Source: CAWBRY01 sp963791295
GTDB lineage: Bacteria; Bacteroidota; Bacteroidia; Chitinophagales; Chitinophagaceae
DNA: 64,000 nucleotides
Direction of reading: 5' to 3'
Assembly: GCA_963791295.1 (NCBI GenBank)
Contig: CAWBRY010000004.1
Coordinates: forward strand, 992,001 to 1,056,000
The translations under genes and the position numbers were made by a program. The notes below the pieces were generated by a model. The model ran no database searches, was not told where the DNA came from, and saw only the letters and a program-made list of their open reading frames with translations. Shown piece by piece: positions 9,101-18,028 of this stretch (position 1 is the stretch's first letter; each line of letters starts with the position of its first letter).

Positions 9101-10210
9101 TCAATTGTTTTTTAATCCCGAAATAATGATATTCCCTGTCCCATTTTTATCGCAGGGATATCCAAAGTCGGATTTCATCTTTTTTTCATTGTTGATCGTC
9201 GCGTAGAAATCATCCAGGTATTGCGTCGCCGTGCGAATATACTTTGAATCCAGAAGTGGGTTAGAAGTATACAATTTGTAAATGGATTCCTTCAGCTTAT
9301 TAAAAAATTCCATGGTTTCTTTAAACTCACTCATATCCTGAATGCAGAACCCACGATAACGGCGCTCCCTAACCGATTTCATTAGTAACTCTTCAGCCGG
9401 CAGGGCATAAGGTGCACTTACAAGCCCTGCGTGATCAAAATCGTATGGAACGGTATAAGGAAGGGCCGATGGCTTGCTGGCAATTAATTTGATATTTTGT
9501 TGATATTGCACCGACCAGTCTGTGTTCCCAATCAGGTATTGAAAAACCGCCATTTTCAGATAGGCTGACTTTTCAGTTTGCTCACCCTTCAGCATCTTCG
9601 CTTCCACCGAAACCATCTTGTTGCGGCGGGCCATAGCGCTGTCGTCCTCCAGCAGGATACCATAAAATGGAGACGCCTTTTTCTTTTTTTGAGTATCATC
9701 CAATGCTATTCTCACTAGCCTGGCCCGGAAGCTTTTTTCAGTGACCAGGTTGTAAACTTTATATAGCAGCCATTCCCTCACTACATACTGATCACCCTGG
9801 CAGGGCATTACTAATTTTATCTTGTCCTGCCCGGCAAACAGTGACTTGGCCGGCATACCTTTTTTTGAAAAGTTCAGATAAATGGGAGGGTAGGTGCATC
9901 CGCCCATCGACTTTCGAAAATGCCCGCGTGTTCTTGCTTTAAGGGAAATTAATATTTCGTTGCTGTCGGCATCGCGATATGATAGCTGAATTGGGCGATA
10001 GGTAGAAACTTCTTTCCGGTCATTGAACAAATCACGAAGAGGACCGATGAGTTTTATGTCCAAAACATTTTCATCGGTAAACAATCCCTGATCGGGCGAC
10101 ACGGTTTTTTCGTTTTCCGAGAGATGCAAATCAGGCGAATCGCCTGCGTAATAAGGAGCACGGCCAAATCCAAAGGTAAACCACGCCAACAATAAAATCA
10201 GGAATTTCAT
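9101..10210 (-). CDS. Exported CotH-like protein of unknown function
   Basis: This 369-residue protein begins with a hydrophobic signal peptide (MKFLILLLAWFTFGFG). The C-terminal half resembles the CotH/atypical kinase pattern: FQYLIGNTDWSVQYQQNIKL, then PYTVPYDFDHAGLVSAPYA. Here an N-D-W segment and a D-F-D segment sit where atypical kinases have catalytic and metal-binding residues. The N-terminal half contains a beta-rich part with KARTRGHFRKSMGGCTYPPI. If the match is right it may be an exported protein kinase or ligase. I rate the fold as plausible and the activity as unproven. Forty base pairs separate it from icmF upstream. Confidence 0.6.
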   Translation of the reverse strand: MKFLILLLAWFTFGFGRAPYYAGDSPDLHLSENEKTVSPDQGLFTDENVLDIKLIGPLRDLFNDRKEVSTYRPIQLSYRDADSNEILISLKARTRGHFRKSMGGCTYPPIYLNFSKKGMPAKSLFAGQDKIKLVMPCQGDQYVVREWLLYKVYNLVTEKSFRARLVRIALDDTQKKKKASPFYGILLEDDSAMARRNKMVSVEAKMLKGEQTEKSAYLKMAVFQYLIGNTDWSVQYQQNIKLIASKPSALPYTVPYDFDHAGLVSAPYALPAEELLMKSVRERRYRGFCIQDMSEFKETMEFFNKLKESIYKLYTSNPLLDSKYIRTATQYLDDFYATINNEKKMKSDFGYPCDKNGTGNIIISGLKNN

Positions 10211-10250
10211 AATAATCTCTTTTTTAGATTGAGAAGTACATCATTCAACA

Positions 10251-13200
10251 TTACATGTTTCTCCGGTATTGTCCACCCACTTCATAAAGTGCATGCGTAA
10301 TCTGTCCAAGCGAACAATATTTAACAGTTTCCATCAACTCCTCGAAAATATTTCCATTCTGGATAGCCACCTCTTTTAATTGCTTCAATTTCGTCGTCGC
10401 CTCATTTTTATTCCTTTCCTGGAAAGCTTGAAGGTTCCTGATCTGGTCTTCCTTTTCTTTTTCGGTACTGCGGATCACCTCCCGGGGTATAATGGTTGGA
10501 CTACCTTTCTTGTTCAGAAATGTGTTCACTCCAATAAGAGGCAGTTCGCCCGTATGTTTCTGATGTTCGTAAAACAGGCTTTCTTCCTGTATTTTATTCC
10601 TTTGATACATACGTTCCATTGCACCCAACACACCTCCTCTCTCGGTGAGCCGGTCGAACTCCGTCAATACCGCTTCCTCCACAAGGTCGGTTAGTTCTTC
10701 AATTATGAATGAACCCTGGTTAGGATTCTCATTCTTCGCCGTCCCCAATTCCTCGTTTATGATCAATTGAATAGCCATCGCTCTTCGCACACTTTCTTCC
10801 GTTGGCGTGGTAATCGCTTCATCATACGCGTTTGTATGAAGACTGTTACAATTATCATAGATGGCATAGAGGGCCTGCAAGGTTGTACGTATATCATTGA
10901 AATCGATTTCCTGGGCATGCAAGGAACGGCCAGAGGTCTGGATGTGATACTTGAGCATCTGGCTGCGTTTATTTGATTTGTATTTATAGCGCATCGCTTT
11001 TGCCCAGATGCGGCGGGCTACGCGACCGATCACACTGTATTCCGGGTCCATGCCATTGCTGAAGAAAAAAGAAAGGTTGGGTGCAAAGTCATCAATATTC
11101 ATGCCCCTGCTTAAATAATATTCTACATACGTAAATCCGTTGGATAGTGTAAATGCCAGTTGAGTGATCGGATTTGCACCGGCTTCGGCAATATGGTAGC
11201 CGCTAATAGAGACGCTATAAAAGTTCCGGACCCTATTATTTATAAAATATTCCTGTACGTCGCCCATTAGTTTCAATGCAAATTCAGTAGAAAAAATACA
11301 CGTGTTTTGTGCCTGGTCTTCCTTCAATATATCGGCCTGGACAGTGCCACGTACCTGTGAAAGCGAGTCTGCTTTGATTTTTTTATAAACATCTTTTGAA
11401 AGCACATCGCTTCCAGATAAGCCGAGCAGCCGCAGTCCCAAACCATTATTGCCATGTGGAAGTGATCCTTCCAGTTCTCCTTTTGCAGGAATGATCGCCT
11501 TACCATCGACACCGGTATAGCGCGGGAATTTTTCCAGTGAATACTTTGATTCGATAAGACGGTTGACTTCTTCTTTCAGGTTGTTTTGAATAATGTGTTT
11601 CTCACATTGCTGATCAATGGCCGCATTTAAGAAGAAAGCCAGGATAATGGGAGCAGGGCCATTAATGGTCATGCTTACCGACGTCTTCGGATCACACAAG
11701 TCAAACCCACTGTATAATTTTTTTGCATCATCGACGGTGGCAATGCTCACTCCGCTATTACCCACCTTTCCATAAATGTCTGGTCGGGGATCAGGATCCT
11801 CTCCGTATAAAGTAACGCTATCAAAAGCAGTAGACAATCTTTTAGCGGGCTGGTCCTGGGACACATAGTGAAAGCGCCTGTTCGTCCGCTCCGGACCTCC
11901 TTCGCCCGCAAACATTCTCGTCGGATCCTCTCCTTCTCTTTTTAACGGGAACACGCCCGCAGTAAATGGAAATAAACCCGGTGCATTTTCCTGCGCTTGC
12001 CACCTCAATATATCACCCCAATCTTTGAATTTTGGTAAAATAACTTTAGGGATCCTCAAGCCACTCAGGCTCCGGGTGAACAACTCCTGCCTGATCACCT
12101 TATCCCGGACCGTATATTCATAAAAATCTTTTTCGTACTGCTTTACTTTTTGTTTCCAGTTACTGATCAGTTTGCGACTCACCGGTGTCAATTGATCGGT
12201 ATAGAGATCGATTTGTTTTTGTATCGAATCCAGCAAAGTTTGTTCGGTCTTGTCCTTTAATGTTTCCAGCGCTCCCTGCAACTGGTAAATCTTTGAAGCG
12301 ATGTCCGACTGGTCTTTTACCAACTGATCATACTGCCTGTTATTTTCGCTGATCTCGCTGAGATACCTAACGCGATTGGAAGGAATCACAGACTGTGAAA
12401 CTTTCGCAGAATCTGCAAAATGAAGTTCCCCAAAAGAAATATTGGATTTGTCCTGGACCTTTTTCAACAGAAGACTAAATAAATGATTTACACCATCATC
12501 GTTGAATTTACTGGCGATCGTTCCAATAATGGGAAGTTCCTCGTCTCTCGCATTGAACAACTGGTGATTTCTTTTATACTGTTTGCGCACTTCGGCTAAC
12601 GCATCTAATGATCCTGCTTTATCAAACTTATTAATACAAACCACGTCAGCATAATCCAGCATATTGATCTTTTCCAATTGCGACGCAGCACCATATTCCG
12701 GGGTCATGATATACAGGCTCACGTCACAGTGGTCCAGTATGCTGACATCACTCTGGCCAACACCCGCACTTTCAACAATGATCAGGTCAAATTTTTCGTC
12801 TTTACAAATCTTGATTGCCTCATCAAGGTGGGAACTTACTGCAATGTTATCTTCCCTGGTGGCCAGACTCCTCATATAGGCCCTGGGATCAGAAATGGAA
12901 TTCATCCTGATCCGATCACCTAATAAAGCTCCTCCCGTCTTTTTTTTAGAAGGATCGATCGAAATAACTGCAATGGTTTTTTCGGAAAAATTAGTTAGAA
13001 AGCGCCGCACAATTTCATCTGTGACGCTGCTCTTCCCGGCCCCTCCCGTACCGGTGATGCCCACGACAGGAATCATTGCCTTTACTTCTTTATTCTCATT
13101 CTCCTGGTGACCATTCTCCGCATTGGTGATGGCCCTGGCAATCTTTCGTACGTCCTTTACTTCACCCAAAGTCATCTTGCCTTTATATTCGCCAATTCCG

Positions 13201-13631
13201 TTCAATGAAACATCGCAGTTTCTCACCACTTCTTCGATCATTCCTTCGAGTCCCATTTTCCTTCCATCATCGGGAGAATAGATCCGGGTGATACCATATT
13301 TATGCAGCTCTTCTATTTCTTCTGGCAGGATCGTGCCTCCACCTCCCCCAAAGATTTTTATGTGTCCGCAACCATTCTCCACCAGCAGGTCCTTCATATA
13401 CTTAAAAAATTCCATGTGCCCGCCCTGGTAGCTGGTTATGGCAATGCCCTGCACATCTTCTTCAATTGCCGTCTCCACAATGTCTCGTACACTACGATTA
13501 TGACCGAGGTGGATGATCTCCGCGCCCTTGCTTTGCAATATGCGTCTCATGATATTAATGGCTGCATCATGACCATCAAAAAGGCTGGCTGCTGTTACAA
13601 TTCTTACCTTATTTGATGGCGTATAACTCAT
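10251..13631 (-). CDS. icmF: Fused isobutyryl-CoA mutase (IcmF)
   Basis: The 1126-residue protein has the three-part IcmF order. A B12-binding domain comes first (residues 1 to about 140, with the DGHDAAIN cobalt-ligand motif and FGGGGGTILPEEIEEL). Then a MeaB-like GTPase chaperone with the P-loop GITGTGGAGKSSVTDEI, ESAGVGQSD and NKFDKAG. The large acyl-CoA mutase TIM barrel fills the rest (TRMFAGEGGPERTNRRFHYV, GPAPIILAFFLNAAIDQQCE). IcmF interconverts isobutyryl-CoA and n-butyryl-CoA, or related branched acyl-CoAs, using adenosylcobalamin, with the GTPase guarding cofactor loading. Length and order match the family, and no domain is missing. It is divergent from the kinase-RapZ gene. Confidence 0.95.
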   Translation of the reverse strand: MSYTPSNKVRIVTAASLFDGHDAAINIMRRILQSKGAEIIHLGHNRSVRDIVETAIEEDVQGIAITSYQGGHMEFFKYMKDLLVENGCGHIKIFGGGGGTILPEEIEELHKYGITRIYSPDDGRKMGLEGMIEEVVRNCDVSLNGIGEYKGKMTLGEVKDVRKIARAITNAENGHQENENKEVKAMIPVVGITGTGGAGKSSVTDEIVRRFLTNFSEKTIAVISIDPSKKKTGGALLGDRIRMNSISDPRAYMRSLATREDNIAVSSHLDEAIKICKDEKFDLIIVESAGVGQSDVSILDHCDVSLYIMTPEYGAASQLEKINMLDYADVVCINKFDKAGSLDALAEVRKQYKRNHQLFNARDEELPIIGTIASKFNDDGVNHLFSLLLKKVQDKSNISFGELHFADSAKVSQSVIPSNRVRYLSEISENNRQYDQLVKDQSDIASKIYQLQGALETLKDKTEQTLLDSIQKQIDLYTDQLTPVSRKLISNWKQKVKQYEKDFYEYTVRDKVIRQELFTRSLSGLRIPKVILPKFKDWGDILRWQAQENAPGLFPFTAGVFPLKREGEDPTRMFAGEGGPERTNRRFHYVSQDQPAKRLSTAFDSVTLYGEDPDPRPDIYGKVGNSGVSIATVDDAKKLYSGFDLCDPKTSVSMTINGPAPIILAFFLNAAIDQQCEKHIIQNNLKEEVNRLIESKYSLEKFPRYTGVDGKAIIPAKGELEGSLPHGNNGLGLRLLGLSGSDVLSKDVYKKIKADSLSQVRGTVQADILKEDQAQNTCIFSTEFALKLMGDVQEYFINNRVRNFYSVSISGYHIAEAGANPITQLAFTLSNGFTYVEYYLSRGMNIDDFAPNLSFFFSNGMDPEYSVIGRVARRIWAKAMRYKYKSNKRSQMLKYHIQTSGRSLHAQEIDFNDIRTTLQALYAIYDNCNSLHTNAYDEAITTPTEESVRRAMAIQLIINEELGTAKNENPNQGSFIIEELTDLVEEAVLTEFDRLTERGGVLGAMERMYQRNKIQEESLFYEHQKHTGELPLIGVNTFLNKKGSPTIIPREVIRSTEKEKEDQIRNLQAFQERNKNEATTKLKQLKEVAIQNGNIFEELMETVKYCSLGQITHALYEVGGQYRRNM

Positions 13632-13710
13632 AAAGATGGAAATACAAAACTAACCAAAATAAGGATGCCTCTTGGACCAACAAGGCCCGGGATGAGAGTT
13701 CGCGTAAGGG

Positions 13711-13741
13711 TTGACACGGTGGCGGATGTTGACTACTTTTG
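13711..13741 (+). promoter_or_regulatory. Promoter TTGAC-N18-TACTTTTG, probably leaderless
   Basis: TTGAC at 13711-13715 and TACTTTTG at 13734-13741 match the Bacteroidota -33/-7 pattern. The ATG at 13746 starts four bases after the box, so transcription should begin at or within a few bases of the start codon. Confidence 0.6.
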
Positions 13742-13745
13742 CCGA

Positions 13746-15212
13746 ATGCAGCATCTGGTAGAATCCATTTCCTCGCTCTACAAACAATGGGCTGGCGAGA
13801 ATCCAATATCAATCGATGTGCTGCCCCAGAGCGGCAGCGAAAGAAGATACTTTCGATTGCACGGCAATAGTGGCTCAGTGATCGGTACGTACGGAGCCAA
13901 TATCAAGGAAAATGAAAGTTTCATTTATTTCTCCCAACAATTTCAACAAAAAACACTGGCCGTTCCCGCGATCCTTGCCATCAGTGAAGACCAGGTGTTT
14001 TATTTACAGGAGGACCTGGGTGATGTTTCACTATTGAATCGATTGGAAGCGGAAGGATTTACCCCCGAAATCTATGCTCTTTTCAAGAAAAGCCTCGAAT
14101 TGTTGGTTACGTTACAGGTGAAAGGGGATAAAGGACTTGATTATAATCGTTGCCTCACCAATAAAGAGTTTGGAAAGCAGGCTATCATGGCCGACCTGCT
14201 TTATTTCAAATATTATTTCTTTGATGGGTTGCGCAAACCTTACGATAAGCAAAAGCTGATCGACGATTTTGAAGCATTAAGCAATTACCTCACGCACACA
14301 GAATATAAATATTTCATGTTCCGTGATTTTCAAAGTCGCAATATATTGGTGCATACTGATGGTCAGATCCGGTTTATCGACTACCAGGGAGGAATGAAGG
14401 GCGCTCCTCAGTACGATGTGGCCAGCCTGCTCTGGCAGGCGCGCGCCAATCTATCGAATGAATGGAAATATGATTTGCTGGACGATTACATGAACGCATT
14501 TGAAAATATCCTTGAGCAGCCCATCGACCGAAAAATATTTCAAAGTCAATATCATGGCTATGTGCTGATCCGCCTGCTCCAGGTATTGGGCGCCTATGGT
14601 TTCCGCGGGTTGTTTGAAAGAAAGGCTCAGTTTCTGACAAGTATTCCATTAGCACTACACAACCTAAAAGAATTTTTGAACAATCATAGTATGGGAATCT
14701 CCGTACCTGAATTTAAAAAAGTATTGGATTGTTGCGTTTCCGATGAGATCATTCAACAGTTCACACCTACGCAGGCTACTGATCAGACGCCGCTGGTGGT
14801 TACCATCAATAGCTTTTCCTATCGCAACAAGATCCCCGAAGATAAGGGAGAGCATGGCGGCGGATTTGTTTTTGATTGCAGGGGAGTGATGAACCCCGGA
14901 CGAATCGAAAGCATGAAAACGCTGACGGGGCGGGACAAAGAAGTGAAGGACTACCTGGAACAACAAACAAAAATGCCCGAATTTCTGAATAGCATATTCG
15001 ATATTGTCGACATCACTGTGGAAGATTTTATCAAACGAAATTTTGAAAGCCTTTTCATCAGCTTCGGTTGTACCGGTGGACAGCACCGGAGCGTATATGC
15101 GGCGGATGCATTGGCGAGGCATTTAAAAAATAAGTTTAAAGTGAAGGTGGAATTGAAACATCTTGTACAGGATGAAAAGAAATGGCAAAATCCTTTACCA
15201 ACGAGTAATTGA
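13746..15212 (+). CDS. AmgK-like sugar kinase fused to a RapZ C-terminal domain
   Basis: The protein is 488 residues from ATG 13746; an ATG at 13665 would add 27 low-complexity residues and precede the promoter, so I reject it. Residues 1 to about 340 are an aminoglycoside-phosphotransferase-fold kinase with YKYFMFRDFQSRNILVH (catalytic loop, near 192) and RFIDYQGGMKGAPQYDVASL (metal site, near 210). The FRDFQSRN form matches AmgK-type anomeric kinases for MurNAc/GlcNAc. Residues from about 348 match the RapZ C-terminal domain (FVFDCRGVMNPGRIES, then SFGCTGGQHRSVYAAD near 440), which in E. coli binds glucosamine-6-phosphate. The RapZ N-terminal P-loop domain is absent. The MurU-like gene follows after 12 bp, fitting cell-wall sugar salvage. 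Confidence 0.85.
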   Translation: MQHLVESISSLYKQWAGENPISIDVLPQSGSERRYFRLHGNSGSVIGTYGANIKENESFIYFSQQFQQKTLAVPAILAISEDQVFYLQEDLGDVSLLNRLEAEGFTPEIYALFKKSLELLVTLQVKGDKGLDYNRCLTNKEFGKQAIMADLLYFKYYFFDGLRKPYDKQKLIDDFEALSNYLTHTEYKYFMFRDFQSRNILVHTDGQIRFIDYQGGMKGAPQYDVASLLWQARANLSNEWKYDLLDDYMNAFENILEQPIDRKIFQSQYHGYVLIRLLQVLGAYGFRGLFERKAQFLTSIPLALHNLKEFLNNHSMGISVPEFKKVLDCCVSDEIIQQFTPTQATDQTPLVVTINSFSYRNKIPEDKGEHGGGFVFDCRGVMNPGRIESMKTLTGRDKEVKDYLEQQTKMPEFLNSIFDIVDITVEDFIKRNFESLFISFGCTGGQHRSVYAADALARHLKNKFKVKVELKHLVQDEKKWQNPLPTSN

Positions 15213-15224
15213 AGAATTTGAGAT

Positions 15225-15941
15225 ATGCAAGCGATGATCTTTTCAGCAGGATTAGGCACCAGGTTCAAACCCTGGACGGATAAGCATCCAAAGGCCCTGG
15301 CATTGGTGAATGGCAAATCGCTTCTCCAGAGAAATATCGAGTATCTGCAGGCATATGGGATATATGAAGTGATCGTTAATGTTCATCATTTCGCAGATCA
15401 GGTTATCGAAGCGTTGAACCTTCACCAGGGATGGGGAAGTTCCGTTACTATCAGCGACGAGAGAGAGGAAGTGCTGGAAACGGGTGGAGGATTGATGAAA
15501 GCAAGACCTTATTTCCAACCTGACCAGGCTTTCATCACGCTGAATGTCGATATCCTCACCGATCTCAACCTGCATGATCTTTTTAGATTTCACGAGGCGA
15601 ATCAATCATTCATTTCCTTCGGCGTAACTGATCGGGAGACATCGCGATATTTCCTGTTCGATAATGATAATATGCTGTGTGGGTGGAAAAATACCAAAAA
15701 TGGCGAAGAGACAATTGTGGTTGATAAACCAGCTCTCGTGGCAAAAGCATATAGTTGTGTCGTCATTTTTCAACCAGATGTATTTCCTCACATGCCCATG
15801 GCTGGAAAGTTCTCTCTAAAAGATGCATACTTGAAGTTGGCGCCTGATCATAAGATCATGGGATTCGATCATAGCGGCGACAAATTTGTGGATGTCGGCA
15901 AGCCGGAAGCGATCGCTGTTGCAGAAAAGCTTTTTCGCTGA
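15225..15941 (+). CDS. MurU-like sugar-1-phosphate nucleotidyltransferase
   Basis: This 238-residue enzyme has the nucleotidyltransferase opening FSAGLGTRFKPWTDKHPKAL (G-x-G-T-R loop and the catalytic-site lysine), TGGGLMKARPYF, and the metal-binding NVDILTDLNL. In Pseudomonas the MurU enzyme makes UDP-MurNAc from MurNAc-1-phosphate supplied by AmgK. The gene here directly follows an AmgK-like kinase fusion, so the same two-step salvage is a good guess. The sequence alone does not separate MurNAc from other sugar-1-phosphates. Confidence 0.8.
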   Translation: MQAMIFSAGLGTRFKPWTDKHPKALALVNGKSLLQRNIEYLQAYGIYEVIVNVHHFADQVIEALNLHQGWGSSVTISDEREEVLETGGGLMKARPYFQPDQAFITLNVDILTDLNLHDLFRFHEANQSFISFGVTDRETSRYFLFDNDNMLCGWKNTKNGEETIVVDKPALVAKAYSCVVIFQPDVFPHMPMAGKFSLKDAYLKLAPDHKIMGFDHSGDKFVDVGKPEAIAVAEKLFR

Positions 15942-16069
15942 ATTTTGTTCCGTATATACCCTCCGCGCGCCTTCTGTAAAAAAACCATAAATCTCTCCAT
16001 TTTCGATTTGAGCGGTAACACACTGTGCAGCCTTTGAACTAACTTTCCGGCTGATAATAACCCGTAATC
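15942..16069 (+). other. Intergenic region upstream of the M1 peptidase gene
   Basis: A 128-bp gap with AT-rich stretches and no open frame of note. It should contain the peptidase promoter, but I find no clean TAnnTTTG box and call none. Confidence 0.3.
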
Positions 16070-18022
16070 ATGAAGAAAGTTGGATTAAGTACCTATTGCT
16101 TGCTCATCATTTGTCTTTCATACGCCCAATCAAATTACGATAATAAAGAGGCTTTCAATCCGCAATTTTATCCTTATCCCGGAAATGAGATCCGCTCAGC
16201 AAGTGGAGAACCGGGGCCGGCTTATTGGCAAAACAGGGCCGACTACAAAATAAATTGCACACTCGATACCAGCAAACAAGGTATCGCAGGTGATGTAGAA
16301 ATTACATACACAAACAATAGCCCTGACAATTTGAAATTCTTGTGGCTTCAACTGGATCAGAATATCTATAAGCTGGATTCGCGCGCTACAGCTACTACAA
16401 CAGAAGCAGGAGGAAGGTGGGCTAATTCCGAATTCACTAATGGTGATGTGATCAAATCCGTTTCCATTGAATATAACGGCAAGACATACACGCCGAATTA
16501 TACTGTTACCGACACACGGATGCAGGTATGGCTGCAGGATGCATTAAAATCATCCGGTAGTAAACTGAAGCTCGCCATCAAATTTGAATTTGTGGTGCCT
16601 GCATATGGTTCTGATCGCATGGGTAGGCTAAAAACCAGGAATGGCTGGATATATGAAATAGCTCAATGGTTTCCGCGGTTATGCGTGTATGATGATCTCC
16701 AGGGATGGAATACAATGCCTTACCTGGGGCAGGGCGAGTTTTATCTGGAATATGGAAACCTTGAATATAATATCACTGCGCCGGCAAACATGATCATCGG
16801 TGGTTCTGGTGAATTATTGAATCCGCAGGAATGTTTAACTCCCGAACAAATCAAGAGGTGGAACGATGCAAAGAATAGCGACAAGACCGTCATTATTCGG
16901 TCCAATAAAGAAGTGAATGATCCCAATTCAAGACCCAGGCAGGCCACTTGCACCTGGAAATTTAAGATTGAAAATGCCAGGGACGTAGCATGGGCAGCAT
17001 CCAAAGCTTTTGTATGGGATGCAGCACGCATCAATCTGCCCAGCGGTAAGAAAAGCATGGCTATTAGTGTTTACCCGGTAGAAAGTATTGTAAAAAATGG
17101 ATGGCAACGATCCACTGAAATGGTGAAGGGCGCTGTCGAACATTATTCAGACAAGTGGTTTGAATTTCCTTATCCGGCAGCAACGAATGTCGCTGGCATT
17201 GTTGCTGGCATGGAATATCCCGGCATCGTATTCTGCAGTGCGGGTTCCTCCGGCTCGGGCTTATGGGGTGTAACCAATCATGAGTTTGGTCATACCTGGT
17301 TTCCTATGATCGTGGGAAGTAATGAACGCAAGTACGCGTGGATGGATGAGGGATTTAATACGTTTATCAATGATCTTTCTACCGAAGCATTCAATACAGG
17401 TGAGTTTCAAAAGCAGAGCTTTTTTGATGAATCAAATTCTTCATTCACGGTAAAATACGTATTTGGTGAAAAGATGGATGGTTTATTCAATCTTCCCGAA
17501 GTTATCCAACAGGAAAATTTCGGGATTGCTGCTTACCAGAAGCCGGAGATGATGCTAAATACTCTTCGCGATGTAATATTGGGTAAAGAAAGGTTTGATG
17601 CCGCTTTTCGCGAATACGTCAGCCGTTGGGCATTTAAGCATCCAACCCCGTGGGATTTCTTCCATACCATGGAGAATGTTGGTGGCGAAGATCTTAGCTG
17701 GTTCTGGCGTGCCTGGGTATTAAATACCTGGAAGCTTGATCAATCCATAAAAGGGCTGAAATATGTTGATGAAAATCCCGAGAAAGGCGCCGAGATAACT
17801 CTGGAAAACCTGGAGAAAATGCCTATGCCGGTAACCGTGCTGGTCAGAGAAGCCAATGGCAAAGAGCAAAGGCTCAATCTGCCTGTTGAGATCTGGCAGC
17901 GTGGCTCCGAATGGACTTTTACCGTACACACGACGAGTGAGATCAAAGACATTATTCTCGATCCCGATAATCTCCTCCCGGATTGGAACCGCGAAAATAA
18001 TCAATGGAAGAAGGCCTTTTAG
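16070..18022 (+). CDS. M1-family zinc metallopeptidase, secreted
   Basis: This 650-residue protein has a signal peptide (ending SYAQ) and an N-terminal beta-saddle domain. The gluzincin catalytic domain has GMEYPGIVFC (position of the GxMEN exopeptidase loop), NHEFGHTWFP (zinc ligands His404 and His408, catalytic Glu405) and the third ligand Glu427 in YAWMDEGFN. The HExxH-x18-E spacing is intact. The family removes N-terminal residues from peptides; here GMEYP replaces GAMEN, a change common in Bacteroidota M1 members, so true aminopeptidase activity is likely but not certain. It is convergent with the metallophosphoesterase gene. Confidence 0.93.
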   Translation: MKKVGLSTYCLLIICLSYAQSNYDNKEAFNPQFYPYPGNEIRSASGEPGPAYWQNRADYKINCTLDTSKQGIAGDVEITYTNNSPDNLKFLWLQLDQNIYKLDSRATATTTEAGGRWANSEFTNGDVIKSVSIEYNGKTYTPNYTVTDTRMQVWLQDALKSSGSKLKLAIKFEFVVPAYGSDRMGRLKTRNGWIYEIAQWFPRLCVYDDLQGWNTMPYLGQGEFYLEYGNLEYNITAPANMIIGGSGELLNPQECLTPEQIKRWNDAKNSDKTVIIRSNKEVNDPNSRPRQATCTWKFKIENARDVAWAASKAFVWDAARINLPSGKKSMAISVYPVESIVKNGWQRSTEMVKGAVEHYSDKWFEFPYPAATNVAGIVAGMEYPGIVFCSAGSSGSGLWGVTNHEFGHTWFPMIVGSNERKYAWMDEGFNTFINDLSTEAFNTGEFQKQSFFDESNSSFTVKYVFGEKMDGLFNLPEVIQQENFGIAAYQKPEMMLNTLRDVILGKERFDAAFREYVSRWAFKHPTPWDFFHTMENVGGEDLSWFWRAWVLNTWKLDQSIKGLKYVDENPEKGAEITLENLEKMPMPVTVLVREANGKEQRLNLPVEIWQRGSEWTFTVHTTSEIKDIILDPDNLLPDWNRENNQWKKAF

Positions 18023-18028
18023 CTTAGA

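Noticed and set aside
10822..10850. A fourth TGTAAC then CGTATGA on the minus strand inside icmF
   Set aside because: The spacer is 16, not 17 bp, and the site lies in the middle of a coding sequence with no gene start after it.
13665..13745. Extra 27 residues at the start of the kinase-RapZ gene
   Set aside because: They precede the predicted promoter box, are arginine/valine-rich low complexity, and no kinase family member begins with them.
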